Assembly (NCBI RefSeq): GCF_001559775.1
Contig: NZ_LOHX01000152.1
Location: 89,967-153,966 of the forward strand
Reading direction: 5' to 3'
DNA: 64,000 nt
DNA from: Streptobacillus felis
GTDB taxonomy: Bacteria; Fusobacteriota; Fusobacteriia; Fusobacteriales; Leptotrichiaceae
The translations under genes were made by a program, and so were the position numbers. The notes below the pieces were generated by a model that was given only the letters and a program-made list of their open reading frames with translations, was not told the origin of the DNA and made no database searches. Of the stretch, positions 1-9,611 are shown piece by piece; positions within the stretch are counted from its first letter, which is position 1, and every line of letters starts with the position of its first letter.

Positions 1-41
1 AAAAAACATTTTCTAAAAAGAAAAAAGAGCTAGATGAAAAA

Positions 42-1841
42 ATGAAAGCTATGAAAGAACTTTTTGAAGAAGACGAAGTTATATTAAAAAATAAGAAAAA
101 TAATATATCTAAAAGTAAAAAAGTAAAAAAAGTTGAAGAAAAAATTGAAGTAGTTGAAAAAGTTAATGATGTGACTACTGATAAAACATACATAATTCCA
201 TTAGGTGGATTAGAAGAAATAGGGAAAAATATGACAGTTATCCAGTATAGAGATGAAATGATAGTTATAGATGCTGGACTTACATTTCCAGAAGATGAAC
301 ATTTAGGTATAGATTTGATTATACCAAGTTTTGAATATTTATCTTCAAATGTATCTAAAGTTAAAGCCTTACTTATTACTCATGGCCATGAAGATCATAT
401 AGGAGCTGTTCCATATTTTTATCAAAAATTAGGTTCAGAAATACCTATGTATGGTGGTAAATTAAGCTTAGAATTAGCATTAGCTAAATTTGAAAAAATA
501 GTGACTAAAAAACCAAGATGTAATTTTATTTCAAATAGAAATGAAGTTAAAATTGGTAAATATTTTACAGTAGAATTTATAAGTGTAACACATTCAATAC
601 CTGATTGTTATGCGATAAGAATAAAAACACCTACAAGCACTATATTACATACAGGAGATTTTAAAGTAGATTTAACACCTATTAATGATGAGAAATTTGA
701 TTTTGGTAGATTAGCAACTATAGGGGAAGAAGGGGTTGATTTATTACTTTCAGATAGTACTAATGCTCAAATTCCAGGATCTACTCCATCGGAGTCAGTA
801 GTTGGAAGAAGTATAGATGCAGAAGTTTCAAAAGCAACTGGAAGAGTTATACTTGCTTCGTTTGCATCACATGTACATAGAATACAACAAATTATATTAA
901 TAGCACAAAAATATGGTAGAAAAATTGCGATTGATGGTAGAAGTATGTTAAAGATATTTGAAATCTGTTCTAAATTAGGATATTTAAAAATTCCTAAGAG
1001 TATGGTTATTACACTAGAACAGGCTGAAAATTTACCAGAAAATAAGGTGATGATAATTTGTACAGGTACACAAGGAGAACCTTTATCAGTATTATCTAGA
1101 ATAGCTAATGGTACACATAAGTCTATTTCATTAAGAGCTAATGATAAGGTAATTATTTCAGGCTCACCTATACCTGGGAATGAAAAAGCAGCATATAAAA
1201 ACATTAATCAATTATTGAAAAAAGAAGCATCAGTAATATTTGAAAAAATAATGGGAATACATGTTTCAGGACATGGATGTCAAGAAGAACAAAAATTAAT
1301 GCTTAATTTAATAAAACCAAAATATTTTATGCCAGTACATGGTGAATATGTAATGCTTAAAAAACATAAAGAGTTAGCTATGCAAGTTGGAGTTCCGGAA
1401 GATAATATTTTACTTGCAGAAAATGGTTCTAAATTAGAACTAACACCAAATAGCTTTAAAAATGTTGGCAAAGTTCCAAGTGGAGCTGTATATATTTATG
1501 GTGATAGTGTTGGTAATGTAAGAGAACATATTTTAAGAGAAAGACAATCTTTAGCAGACAACGGAGTATTGACAATATCAGTTGTTCAAAATTCTGATTT
1601 GAAATTTATTGGAGATCCAATAATATTTAGTAAAGGTTTCTTATATAAAAAAGATGATAGTACTTCTCAAATTTCTGAGAGTATGAAGGAGGTTGTTAAC
1701 TCTAAACTTGCAACATTGGAGCAAAATAAAGAACAAGATATAGAAAAAATTAAGAATGGTATCGTAAATACTTTAAATAATTTCTTTAACGATAATATAG
1801 GTAAAGTTCCTACGGTTATAGTTACAGTTGTAAGAATATAG
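42..1841 (+). CDS. rnj: Ribonuclease J (metallo-beta-lactamase RNase), possibly 5' partial
   Basis: RNase J is a cytoplasmic endo-/5'-exoribonuclease used in mRNA decay and rRNA processing. The metallo-beta-lactamase core starts near residue 48 (IIPLGGLEEIGKN), and the metal-binding motif HGHEDH lies at residues 114-119. The beta-CASP and C-terminal regions follow, at full family length. The first ~47 residues are a lysine/glutamate-rich extension. The reading frame stays open from the ATG at 42 to the left edge, and no clear ribosome binding site precedes that ATG. The true start may therefore lie outside the window. Identity is sure; the N-terminus is not. Confidence 0.93.
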   Translation: MKAMKELFEEDEVILKNKKNNISKSKKVKKVEEKIEVVEKVNDVTTDKTYIIPLGGLEEIGKNMTVIQYRDEMIVIDAGLTFPEDEHLGIDLIIPSFEYLSSNVSKVKALLITHGHEDHIGAVPYFYQKLGSEIPMYGGKLSLELALAKFEKIVTKKPRCNFISNRNEVKIGKYFTVEFISVTHSIPDCYAIRIKTPTSTILHTGDFKVDLTPINDEKFDFGRLATIGEEGVDLLLSDSTNAQIPGSTPSESVVGRSIDAEVSKATGRVILASFASHVHRIQQIILIAQKYGRKIAIDGRSMLKIFEICSKLGYLKIPKSMVITLEQAENLPENKVMIICTGTQGEPLSVLSRIANGTHKSISLRANDKVIISGSPIPGNEKAAYKNINQLLKKEASVIFEKIMGIHVSGHGCQEEQKLMLNLIKPKYFMPVHGEYVMLKKHKELAMQVGVPEDNILLAENGSKLELTPNSFKNVGKVPSGAVYIYGDSVGNVREHILRERQSLADNGVLTISVVQNSDLKFIGDPIIFSKGFLYKKDDSTSQISESMKEVVNSKLATLEQNKEQDIEKIKNGIVNTLNNFFNDNIGKVPTVIVTVVRI

Positions 1842-1853
1842 GTAGGTAAATAT

Positions 1854-3467
1854 ATGGAATTGATATTAAAAGACAGTATTAATTTTAATTTTAATATATC
1901 TGATTTTGAATTAGACCCACTAAATAATACTTTAATAACTACTGGTGAATCATTAAATTTTTTGAAGGATTTAAAAGTATTTAAAAGTATAAAGGGGAAA
2001 ATGAAAAATTCTGAAAGTATTACATTTATTAAATATGAAAATCAGTTATTTCAAAGTAATGACTTATATATAGTCTCTATGGATAATAAGATATTTAAAG
2101 TAGATGGTAAAAGAAAAAAAATTGTTAATGAAATTATATTACCAATAAATAACATAGAGAATATAGTTGTAAGTAAATCTGGTAAGATAGCATATATTTC
2201 TAATGGTATACTTTATGTAAATGAAGTAGATTCAGAAACTTTAAAAGCCTTTCCTTTAACAGAAAATGTTGAGGGTAGATTTAAAATATATATTAGTGGT
2301 GAAAATATTTTGATAAAGTACAGAAAAATGCATGAAAGTACTATAAAAATAATTATTTTCTCTTTACAAAATTTAAAAAAAATTGCTGAAATTAGTTCAA
2401 CAACTAATCATATTTATTCTAAAATAGATAAATTGGATTATGTTGCTTCAACTGATGAAGGATATATAGAAATTTGGGATATTTTAGAATCACAAATAAA
2501 AGAATCGCATAGAATTTCTAAATATAAGATAACATATATAGAAAAAGATGAAGACTATTTTTATTTTGGTAATATTAATGGAGAATTAATAGTAACAGAT
2601 AGTAATTTAAATATTTTAAAAATATATAAGATTTTTCAAGAAGAAATTAAAAAAATACAAATATTTGATACAAAAATTTATGTGCTTTCATTTAGCAATA
2701 GAATGAAAATATTTGATAAAATAAATTCTGAAAATAAATTTGATGATGTTGTAAATGAATTTATGTATAAATACAAAATACATGAAAGTTATAAAGATTT
2801 TTTCGATATTAATATAGTTTCAAAAATTAAAGGATTTATAGATAATTTAGATGCAGATTATGTAAGTTATACACCAAGTTCAGAAAAAATATTTAAAGCT
2901 TTAAATCAAGATATTTCTAATATTAAAGTTTGTATTATGGGTAAAGATCCATACTTTCAAAGAGGCGTTGCAACAGGACTTGCTTTTGAAGTAGAAAGTG
3001 ATAATTGGCATGATGAGAAAGTAAATACATCTCTAAAGAATATTTTGAAATTGATATATAAAACATATACAGGTAAGATGGGAGATATTTCTGAAATAAG
3101 AAATTCTATATTAAAGAAAGAATTTAATATTTTACCACCAAATAAAATATTTAAGAGTTGGGAAAAACAAGGTGTATTATTATTGAATTCCTCTTTAACA
3201 ACTTTAATTGATAAAGCAGGTGCTCATCATAAATTTTGGGAGAATATAATTAATGATTTAATAGTATATATTAGTAACAAAAACCTAAATATAACATATC
3301 TATTATGGGGTAATGATGCTGCCTTAATGGAAAAATATATAGCTAATGGAGAAATAATTAAACATAATCATCCAGCTATATGTGGTAACTTAAAAAATGA
3401 AAATGATTTTATGTTAGGTAAATCTTTTGAATTAACAAAAAAATATATAAATTGGTTAGGAGTGTAG
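1854..3467 (+). CDS. Beta-propeller-like domain fused to a uracil-DNA glycosylase domain
   Basis: The last ~230 of 537 residues match family-1 uracil-DNA glycosylase, which removes uracil from DNA. GKDPY (363-367) corresponds to the GQDPY water-activating loop with the catalytic Asp as D365. GLAFEV follows, then LLLN with N445, and HNHPAI places the catalytic His at H506. The usual His after DPY is Phe here, and the HPSPLS loop is degenerate. Residues 1-300 are beta-strand-rich with WD40-like phrases such as YIEIWDI and YFYFGNINGEL, suggesting a propeller; this is inference. Ordinary Ung is about 220-230 aa, so the long N-terminus is unusual. The gene starts 12 nt after RNase J and runs directly into guaB. 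The frame is continuous, so this is one predicted polypeptide. Confidence 0.82.
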   Translation: MELILKDSINFNFNISDFELDPLNNTLITTGESLNFLKDLKVFKSIKGKMKNSESITFIKYENQLFQSNDLYIVSMDNKIFKVDGKRKKIVNEIILPINNIENIVVSKSGKIAYISNGILYVNEVDSETLKAFPLTENVEGRFKIYISGENILIKYRKMHESTIKIIIFSLQNLKKIAEISSTTNHIYSKIDKLDYVASTDEGYIEIWDILESQIKESHRISKYKITYIEKDEDYFYFGNINGELIVTDSNLNILKIYKIFQEEIKKIQIFDTKIYVLSFSNRMKIFDKINSENKFDDVVNEFMYKYKIHESYKDFFDINIVSKIKGFIDNLDADYVSYTPSSEKIFKALNQDISNIKVCIMGKDPYFQRGVATGLAFEVESDNWHDEKVNTSLKNILKLIYKTYTGKMGDISEIRNSILKKEFNILPPNKIFKSWEKQGVLLLNSSLTTLIDKAGAHHKFWENIINDLIVYISNKNLNITYLLWGNDAALMEKYIANGEIIKHNHPAICGNLKNENDFMLGKSFELTKKYINWLGV

Positions 3468-3469
3468 AA

Positions 3470-4930
3470 ATGAGTAAAATTGTATTAGAAGGATTAACTT
3501 TTGATGATGTATTATTAATACCTCAAAGTTCAACTATTATTCCAAGTGAGGTAGATTTAAAAACTAAATTAACAAAAAAATTAACGTTAAATGTACCTAT
3601 TATTAGTGCGGCTATGGATACAGTTACTGAAGCTGAACTTGCTATTGCTATAGCAAGAGAGGGTGGTATAGGATTTATTCATAAGAATATGACTATAGAA
3701 AGACAAGCAGAAGAAGTTAATAAAGTTAAAATATTTGAAAGTGGTATGATAACTAATCCTATTACTTTAAATGTTGGATCTGATTTACAAGAAGCAAACG
3801 AAATTATGAGAAAATATAAAATTTCTGGGTTACCTGTAATTAATGGTGAAAATGAATTATTAGGTATAATAACTAATAGAGATTTAAAATATAGAGAAGA
3901 TTTAACTTCAAAAGTTGTAGATGTAATGACTAAAGAAAATTTAATTACTGCAAAAGTTGGAACTACATTTGAAGAAGCAAAAAAAATATTATTAGAACAT
4001 AGAATAGAAAAATTACCTATAGTTGAAAATGGTAAATTAAAAGGATTAATTACTATTAAAGATATAGACAATGTTTCAAATTACCCTAATGCATGTAAAG
4101 ATGATAAAGGTAGATTAAGAGTTGGAGCAGCAGTTGGGATAGGAACTGATACTTTAAGAAGAGTTAAAGCATTAGTAGAGGCAGGTGTAGATATTATTAC
4201 TGTAGATTCTGCTCATGGACATTCTCATGGAGTTATAGAAAAAATAAAAGAAATAAGAAGAGAATTTCCTAATTTAAATCTAATAGGTGGTAACATTGTT
4301 ACTAAAGAAGCTGCTATAGCATTAGTAGAAGCTGGAGTAGATGCAGTTAAAGTAGGAGTAGGACCAGGATCTATTTGTACAACTCGTGTTATTTCTGGAG
4401 TGGGAATGCCTCAATTATCAGCTGTAATGGAAGTTGCTGAATACTGTAATGAAAAAGGTATAGGAGTAATTGCTGATGGAGGAATAAAACTTTCTGGAGA
4501 TATAGTTAAAGCTATTGCTGCAGGTGCTGACTGTGTTATGTTAGGAGGATTATTAGCAGGAACACATGAATCACCAGGTGAAGAAATTCTATATAATGGA
4601 AGAGCTTATAAGAGTTATGTTGGAATGGGTTCATTAGTGGCTATGAAAAGAGGAAGTAAAGATAGATATTTCCAATTAGAGTCTGCAACTGATAAACTAG
4701 TACCAGAAGGTATAGAATCTATGGTTCCATTAAAAGGAAAATTAAAAGACGTATTATTCCAATTATGTGGTGGATTACGTTCAGGAATGGGATATTGTGG
4801 TACACCTACTATTGAAGATTTAAAAGTTAATGGTAAATTTGTTAAAATTACTAATGCTGGATTAAAAGAATCACATCCTCATGATGTTATAGTTACTAAA
4901 GAAGCACCAAATTATAGTGGAATTAAATAG
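3470..4930 (+). CDS. guaB: Inosine-5'-monophosphate dehydrogenase
   Basis: IMP dehydrogenase converts IMP to XMP with NAD+, the committed step of GMP synthesis. The 486-residue protein begins [13 protein letters not shown], typical of the family. It carries a pair of CBS domains at about residues 92-205 and the catalytic loop GPGSICTTR with nucleophile C303. The flap and C-terminal region ([11 protein letters not shown]) are present. I chose the ATG at 3470 because AGGAG (3458-3462) sits 7 nt upstream and the product then starts [15 protein letters not shown] longer frame from 3452 would overlap the preceding gene. The stop of the preceding gene lies 2 nt before this start. Confidence 0.97.
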   Translation: MSKIVLEGLTFDDVLLIPQSSTIIPSEVDLKTKLTKKLTLNVPIISAAMDTVTEAELAIAIAREGGIGFIHKNMTIERQAEEVNKVKIFESGMITNPITLNVGSDLQEANEIMRKYKISGLPVINGENELLGIITNRDLKYREDLTSKVVDVMTKENLITAKVGTTFEEAKKILLEHRIEKLPIVENGKLKGLITIKDIDNVSNYPNACKDDKGRLRVGAAVGIGTDTLRRVKALVEAGVDIITVDSAHGHSHGVIEKIKEIRREFPNLNLIGGNIVTKEAAIALVEAGVDAVKVGVGPGSICTTRVISGVGMPQLSAVMEVAEYCNEKGIGVIADGGIKLSGDIVKAIAAGADCVMLGGLLAGTHESPGEEILYNGRAYKSYVGMGSLVAMKRGSKDRYFQLESATDKLVPEGIESMVPLKGKLKDVLFQLCGGLRSGMGYCGTPTIEDLKVNGKFVKITNAGLKESHPHDVIVTKEAPNYSGIK

Positions 4931-4938
4931 GAGATAGA

Positions 4939-6954
4939 ATGTTGCTTTTTGATTTCGAAAATTTAGAGGATAAAAAAAAAGAATACGAAAAATTAAGACA
5001 AGATATAGAAAAATATAATCACTATTACTATAATCTTGATGAAAGTTTAATCACAGATCAAGAATATGATATGTTGTTGAAAAAATTAGAACAAATGGAA
5101 AAGGATTTTCCAGATTTTAAATTGGACAACTCACCCACGGAAATATTAGGTGGGAAATCTAGTGAAAAATTTAAAAAAGTTAAACATAAAAATCCTATGC
5201 TGAGTCTTTCTAATACATACTCTATGAATGATCTTAGAGCTTTTGATTTAAGAATAAAAAAAGATACAGGAGAAAATGTAGAATATATACTTGAATTAAA
5301 ACTTGATGGATTAAGTATAAGTCTTATTTATGAAAAAGGTAAATTAGTTAAAGCAGTCACTAGGGGAGATGGAAGTATAGGAGAAGATGTTACAGAAAAT
5401 GTTTCTCAAATTTTTAGTATTCCAAAAGTATTAAAAAAAGAAATTGATTTGGAAGTTAGAGGAGAAATAGTTTTACCTTTAAAAGAATTTGAAAGAATTA
5501 ATCTTGAAAGAGAAGAAAATGGAGAAACTGTTTTTGCAAATCCTAGAAATGCTGCTGCTGGAACTATTAGACAGTTAGATAACACTATAGTAAAAGATAG
5601 AAATTTAGATTGTTACCTATATTATTTAGTTAATCCAGAAAAATATGGAGTTTCTACACATCTAGAGTCTATTGATTTTATTGAAAAATTAGGATTTAAA
5701 ACTACAAAAGTTTTTACTAAATGTAATTTTATTGATGATTTAGAAAAAGAAATAGAATTTTGGGATAAAAATAGAAAAAATCTAGAATATGAAACTGATG
5801 GGTTAGTTATAAAAGTAAATGAATATAAATGGTATAACATTTTAGGATTTACATCTAAATCACCTAAATGGGCTATAGCGTATAAATTTAAAGCTGAACA
5901 AAAAGAAACTAAAGTATTGGATGTAAGTTTTCAAGTTGGTAGAACAGGTGTCATAACACCTGTTGCTGAACTTGAGCCTGTAAATATATCAGGTTCTGTT
6001 GTTAAAAGAGCTTCATTACATAATATGGATGAAATAGAAAGATTAGGCTTAAAAATTGGTGATACAGTATTAATAGAAAAAGCTGCAGAAATAATACCAC
6101 AAGTAGTTAAAACTATATTTGAAAAAAGAGATGGTTCTGAAAAAAATATAGAATATATAAAAAAATGTCCTAGTTGTAATAGTGATGTAATAAAAGAAGA
6201 AGGACAGGTTGCAATTAAATGTAAAAATTTAAACTGTCAAGAAAAATTGAAGAGAAAAATAGAATACTTTGTAAGTAGAGATGCATTAAACATACAAGGA
6301 CTAGGTAATAAGATAGTTGAAAAATTCGTTGATTTAAAATTGATAAAATCTGTTACAGATATTTTTTCTTTAAAAGATTATAGAGAAGAATTAATGAGTT
6401 TAGATAAAATGGGTCAAAAAAGTGTTGATAATTTATTAAACAATATTGAGAATTCAAAAAATATTAGTTTTGAAAAGTTTTTTTATTCTTTAGGTATTGA
6501 ATTTGTAGGTAAAACTACATCAAAATTAGTGGTAAAGCATTTTAAAACTATAGATAAAATTATTGATTCAAGTCATGAAGAGTTAATGTCTATAGAAGGT
6601 GTAGGAGAAAAAGTAGCTTCTTCTATATATAACTATTTTAAGGACACAGAAAATATCTTATTAATAAATGAATTTAAAAATATTGGCATTAATTTAGAAT
6701 ACATAAGTGATGAAATAGTAAATAATGATTTCATAACTAATAAAAAATTTTTAGCAACTGGTAAGTTTACAAATTTAAAAAGAGAAGAAGTTAAAGAATT
6801 GATAGAAAAAAATGGAGGAATCTATTTATCATCTGTTAGTAAAAATTTAGATTATTTAATAGTTGGTGAAAAAGCAGGTTCTAAATTAGAAAAAGCTAAT
6901 AAATTAGGGGTTAAAATATTAACAGAGGAAGAATTTTTAAAATTGAAAGGTTAA
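4939..6954 (+). CDS. ligA: NAD-dependent DNA ligase LigA
   Basis: LigA seals nicks during replication and repair using NAD+. The 671-residue protein has the N-terminal Ia domain (YNHYYYNLDESLITDQEYD) and the adenylation motif KLDG with catalytic K121. The OB fold follows, then a four-cysteine zinc site (C410, C413, C428, C433), helix-hairpin-helix repeats, and a C-terminal BRCT domain (KKFLATGKFTNLKREEV). All domains of a full-length bacterial ligase are present. It begins 8 nt after guaB and ends 3 nt before asnA, so the three genes are probably co-transcribed. Confidence 0.97.
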   Translation: MLLFDFENLEDKKKEYEKLRQDIEKYNHYYYNLDESLITDQEYDMLLKKLEQMEKDFPDFKLDNSPTEILGGKSSEKFKKVKHKNPMLSLSNTYSMNDLRAFDLRIKKDTGENVEYILELKLDGLSISLIYEKGKLVKAVTRGDGSIGEDVTENVSQIFSIPKVLKKEIDLEVRGEIVLPLKEFERINLEREENGETVFANPRNAAAGTIRQLDNTIVKDRNLDCYLYYLVNPEKYGVSTHLESIDFIEKLGFKTTKVFTKCNFIDDLEKEIEFWDKNRKNLEYETDGLVIKVNEYKWYNILGFTSKSPKWAIAYKFKAEQKETKVLDVSFQVGRTGVITPVAELEPVNISGSVVKRASLHNMDEIERLGLKIGDTVLIEKAAEIIPQVVKTIFEKRDGSEKNIEYIKKCPSCNSDVIKEEGQVAIKCKNLNCQEKLKRKIEYFVSRDALNIQGLGNKIVEKFVDLKLIKSVTDIFSLKDYREELMSLDKMGQKSVDNLLNNIENSKNISFEKFFYSLGIEFVGKTTSKLVVKHFKTIDKIIDSSHEELMSIEGVGEKVASSIYNYFKDTENILLINEFKNIGINLEYISDEIVNNDFITNKKFLATGKFTNLKREEVKELIEKNGGIYLSSVSKNLDYLIVGEKAGSKLEKANKLGVKILTEEEFLKLKG

Positions 6955-6957
6955 AAA

Positions 6958-7971
6958 ATGAAATTATTCGTACCAGAGGGATATAAAACAAGTTTAAATA
7001 TTATGCAAACAGAGGTTGCAATTAAGGAAATTAAAGATTTTTTTGAGAGAGGTCTTGCAGATGCTCTTAATTTAACAAGAATTTCAGCACCTCTATTTGT
7101 AGTTAAATCAACAGGACTAAATGATAACTTAAATGATGTAGAAAGACCAGTTGCATTTGACATGAAGGAAAGTCCAGAAACAACAATTGAAATTATACAT
7201 TCACTTGCAAAATGGAAGAGAATGGCATTAAAAAGATATGGAATAAAAGAAAATTATGGTATATATACAGATATGAATGCCATAAGACGTGATGAAGATT
7301 TAGATAATACTCATTCAATATATGTAGATCAATGGGATTGGGAATTAGTAATATCAAAAGAAACTAGAGAAAGAGGAATAGAATTCTTAAAAGAAACTGT
7401 AACTAAGATATACAAGGTATTTTTAGCAACAGAATCATATGTTAATATGAAATATCATGATTTAAAACAATTATTACCTAATGATATTTATTTCTTAACT
7501 TCTCAAGAACTTGAAGATATGTATCCAAACTTAAGTCCAAAAGAAAGAGAAAATGAGATTACAAGAAAACATAGAGCAGTATTTTTAATGCAAATAGGTA
7601 AAGAATTAAAAAGTGGAGAGAAACACGACGGAAGAGCACCAGATTATGATGATTGGGAGTTAAATGGTGATATATTAGTATGGAATGATATTTTAAAATC
7701 AGCATTTGAATTATCGTCTATGGGAATTAGAGTAGATAAAGATACATTAAGAAAACAATTAGAGATTTCAGGTAATAAGGATAGAGAAAATTTAGATTAT
7801 CATAAAATGTTATTGAATGATGAATTACCACTAACTATTGGTGGAGGATTAGGACAATCAAGAATATGCATGTTTTTTTTACAAAAAGCTCATATAGGAG
7901 AAGTACAGGCTTCTATTTGGACTAAAGAAATTGAAGAAGAATGTATAAAAAATGGGATAAATTTATTATAA
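6958..7971 (+). CDS. asnA: Aspartate-ammonia ligase (asparagine synthetase A)
   Basis: AsnA makes asparagine from aspartate, ammonia and ATP and is related to class II aminoacyl-tRNA synthetases. The 337-residue product has the expected length and the family landmarks LNLTRISAPLFV, RPVAFDMK, DMNAIRRDE and YVDQWDWE. It ends with GGGLGQSRICMFFLQKAHIGE. The start is 3 nt after the ligA stop, so translation is probably coupled. A strong terminator follows, making asnA the last gene of the run that includes guaB and ligA. No T-box or riboswitch precedes it, since there is no leader. Confidence 0.96.
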   Translation: MKLFVPEGYKTSLNIMQTEVAIKEIKDFFERGLADALNLTRISAPLFVVKSTGLNDNLNDVERPVAFDMKESPETTIEIIHSLAKWKRMALKRYGIKENYGIYTDMNAIRRDEDLDNTHSIYVDQWDWELVISKETRERGIEFLKETVTKIYKVFLATESYVNMKYHDLKQLLPNDIYFLTSQELEDMYPNLSPKERENEITRKHRAVFLMQIGKELKSGEKHDGRAPDYDDWELNGDILVWNDILKSAFELSSMGIRVDKDTLRKQLEISGNKDRENLDYHKMLLNDELPLTIGGGLGQSRICMFFLQKAHIGEVQASIWTKEIEEECIKNGINLL

Positions 7972-7975
7972 AAAA

Positions 7976-8001
7976 CCTCACTGTGTGAGGTTTTTATTTT
8001 T
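7976..8001 (+). terminator. Rho-independent terminator after asnA
   Basis: The inverted repeat CCTCAC (7976-7981) / GTGAGG (7985-7990) has a 3-nt loop and flanking A/T pairs. It is followed by a run of T broken by a single A. It lies directly behind the asnA stop. Confidence 0.9.
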
Positions 8002-8023
8002 CAAAATTGTATGCATTACAAAC

Positions 8024-8052
8024 TTGACAAAAATACAATGAGGTTATATAAT
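8024..8052 (+). promoter_or_regulatory. Sigma70-type promoter of the perR-like gene
   Basis: TTGACA at 8024-8029 and TATAAT at 8047-8052 are both exact consensus, with a 17-nt spacer. They lie 27 nt upstream of the ATG at 8080. An imperfect dyad TTGTA-N5-TACAA at 8007-8021 lies just upstream and could bind a regulator, but this is unproven. Confidence 0.85.
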
Positions 8053-8079
8053 AAATAAAACAATATATAAGGTGGTAAT

Positions 8080-8481
8080 ATGCATTTAATAGAAAAATAT
8101 TTAAAAGATAAGGGAATAAAACCCTCAATACATAGGATAAAAATTCTTGATTATTTACATTCTAATCACATACATCCAACTGTAGATAAGATATATAAAG
8201 ATTTATTGCCAGAGTTGCCAACTTTATCTAAAACTACAGTATATAATACTTTAAATTTATTTGTAGAAAATAAAATTGCAAATGCAATAGTAATAGAGGG
8301 CAATGAAACAAGATATGATGTTGAAAATTATCCACATGGACATTTCAAATGTTTAAACTGTGGTAAAATGGTTGATTTTGAGATAGATTATAATAAATTT
8401 GATTTAGAAATATTAAGAGAAATTAGTATAGATGATGTACAATTCTACATAAAGGGTAAATGTAAAAAATGCAAAGATTGA
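8080..8481 (+). CDS. perR: PerR-type Fur-family metal-dependent repressor
   Basis: This 133-residue protein has the Fur-family winged helix (TLSKTTVYNTLNLF) and the dimerisation domain. Residues matching the regulatory metal site of Bacillus subtilis PerR are all present with identical spacing: H32, D80, H86, H88 and D99. The structural zinc cysteines are C91/C94 and C128/C131. An Asp rather than Glu at position 80 favours PerR, a peroxide sensor working by metal-catalysed His oxidation, over Fur. The gene has its own consensus promoter and lies just before the peptide transporter operon. Function is inferred from family knowledge. Confidence 0.88.
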   Translation: MHLIEKYLKDKGIKPSIHRIKILDYLHSNHIHPTVDKIYKDLLPELPTLSKTTVYNTLNLFVENKIANAIVIEGNETRYDVENYPHGHFKCLNCGKMVDFEIDYNKFDLEILREISIDDVQFYIKGKCKKCKD

Positions 8482-8513
8482 TATTATATATATTTATATA
8501 TATAATTTATATA
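8478..8513 (+). promoter_or_regulatory. Probable promoter of the first peptide transporter operon, with overlapping palindrome
   Basis: TTGATA (8478-8483) and TATAAT (8501-8506) are separated by 17 nt; the -35 overlaps the end of perR. A 7-1-7 palindrome, TATATAA-T-TTATATA (8499-8513), covers the -10. The Fur/PerR operator class is also 7-1-7, so this could be a site for the adjacent repressor. Such AT-only palindromes also arise by chance here. A second possible -10 (TAAAAT, 8546-8551) lies downstream. Confidence 0.5.
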
Positions 8514-8594
8514 GTTAATATATGGAAAAAAAATAAAAAATGTAGTAAAATAGTAATTAAGTGAATGAAATAAGTAGAAAGGAGTAGAATTAAT

Positions 8595-9611
8595 ATGGAC
8601 GATAAAAAACAAAATGATCTACTATTAGAAGTAAGAAATTTAATAACAAGTTTTCGTATAAAAGATACATATTATAATGCTGTTGATGGTGTAAGTTTTG
8701 ATTTAAGAAAAAATGAGGTTTTAGCCATAGTTGGTGAGTCTGGTTGTGGTAAATCTACACTTGCAACTTCAATAATGGGATTACATAATCCAATATATAC
8801 AAAAGTTTCTGGAGAAATTAATTTTGAAGGAAATAATTTAGTTGATTTTACAGAGAAAGAATTCAATGATATAAGAGGAGCTAAAATAGGAATGATATTC
8901 CAAGATCCATTATCTGCATTAAATCCTTTAATGAGAATAGGGAATCAAATAGAAGAAGGATTAAAATATCATACAAATTTAACTCCAGAAGAAAGAGTAA
9001 ACAGAGTTAAGGAATTAATAACAAAAGTAGGGATAAATAATCCAGAAAGAGTTATGAGACAATTCCCGCATGAGTTATCTGGAGGAATGAGACAGAGAAT
9101 AATAATAGCTATTGCACTTTCTTGTAGACCAGATATACTAATTGCTGATGAACCTACAACAGCATTAGATGTTACTATACAAGCTCAAATTCTTGATTTA
9201 ATTCGTGAATTACAATCAGATATAGGAGCGGGTATAATACTAATTACACATGACTTAGGAGTAGTTGCTGAGATAGCTGATAGAGTTGCTGTAATGTATG
9301 CAGGAGAAATTGTAGAGCTTGCTTCAGTATATGATTTATTTAGAAATCCGCAACATCCATATACTAAATCATTATTAAGTTCTATACCACAAATGGATTC
9401 AAACTCTGATGATGATTTACATGTTATACATGGTACAGTTCCATCATTAAAAAATCTTCCAAGAAAAGGATGTAGATTTAGACATAGAATTCCTTGGATA
9501 GCAGAAGGGGAACATGAAGAAGTACCAACATTGCATGAAGTTGAAGAAGGACACTTTGTAAGATGCACATGTTACAAAAACTTCTATTTTGCAAAAGAAG
9601 GTGAGGAATAG
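8595..9611 (+). CDS. Oligopeptide/dipeptide ABC transporter ATPase (OppD/DppD-like)
   Basis: This is the first ATP-binding subunit of a peptide importer, acting at the inner face of the cytoplasmic membrane. Walker A GESGCGKST is at residues 47-55, with a Q-loop (IFQDPLSALNP), the LSGGMRQR signature, Walker B ILIADEPTTALD and an H-loop. The C-terminal oligopeptide domain (HPYTKSLLSSIPQ, GCRF, VRCTC) is present, but its usual cysteine pattern is reduced. At 338 aa it has normal length. AAAGGAG at 8578-8584 precedes the start. It overlaps the next gene by 1 nt. The substrate cannot be read from sequence. Confidence 0.92.
   Translation: MDDKKQNDLLLEVRNLITSFRIKDTYYNAVDGVSFDLRKNEVLAIVGESGCGKSTLATSIMGLHNPIYTKVSGEINFEGNNLVDFTEKEFNDIRGAKIGMIFQDPLSALNPLMRIGNQIEEGLKYHTNLTPEERVNRVKELITKVGINNPERVMRQFPHELSGGMRQRIIIAIALSCRPDILIADEPTTALDVTIQAQILDLIRELQSDIGAGIILITHDLGVVAEIADRVAVMYAGEIVELASVYDLFRNPQHPYTKSLLSSIPQMDSNSDDDLHVIHGTVPSLKNLPRKGCRFRHRIPWIAEGEHEEVPTLHEVEEGHFVRCTCYKNFYFAKEGEE

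Noticed and set aside
767..1204. Minus-strand open frame inside RNase J
   Set aside because: It is a shadow of the conserved RNase J coding region and shows no recognisable domain.
6951..6960. T-box or amino-acid-responsive leader before asnA
   Set aside because: Only 3 nt separate ligA and asnA, so there is no room for a leader.
8007..8021. TTGTA-N5-TACAA dyad before perR as a defined operator
   Set aside because: Short and imperfect in a very AT-rich region, and not matched to a known operator. Noted only as a possibility.
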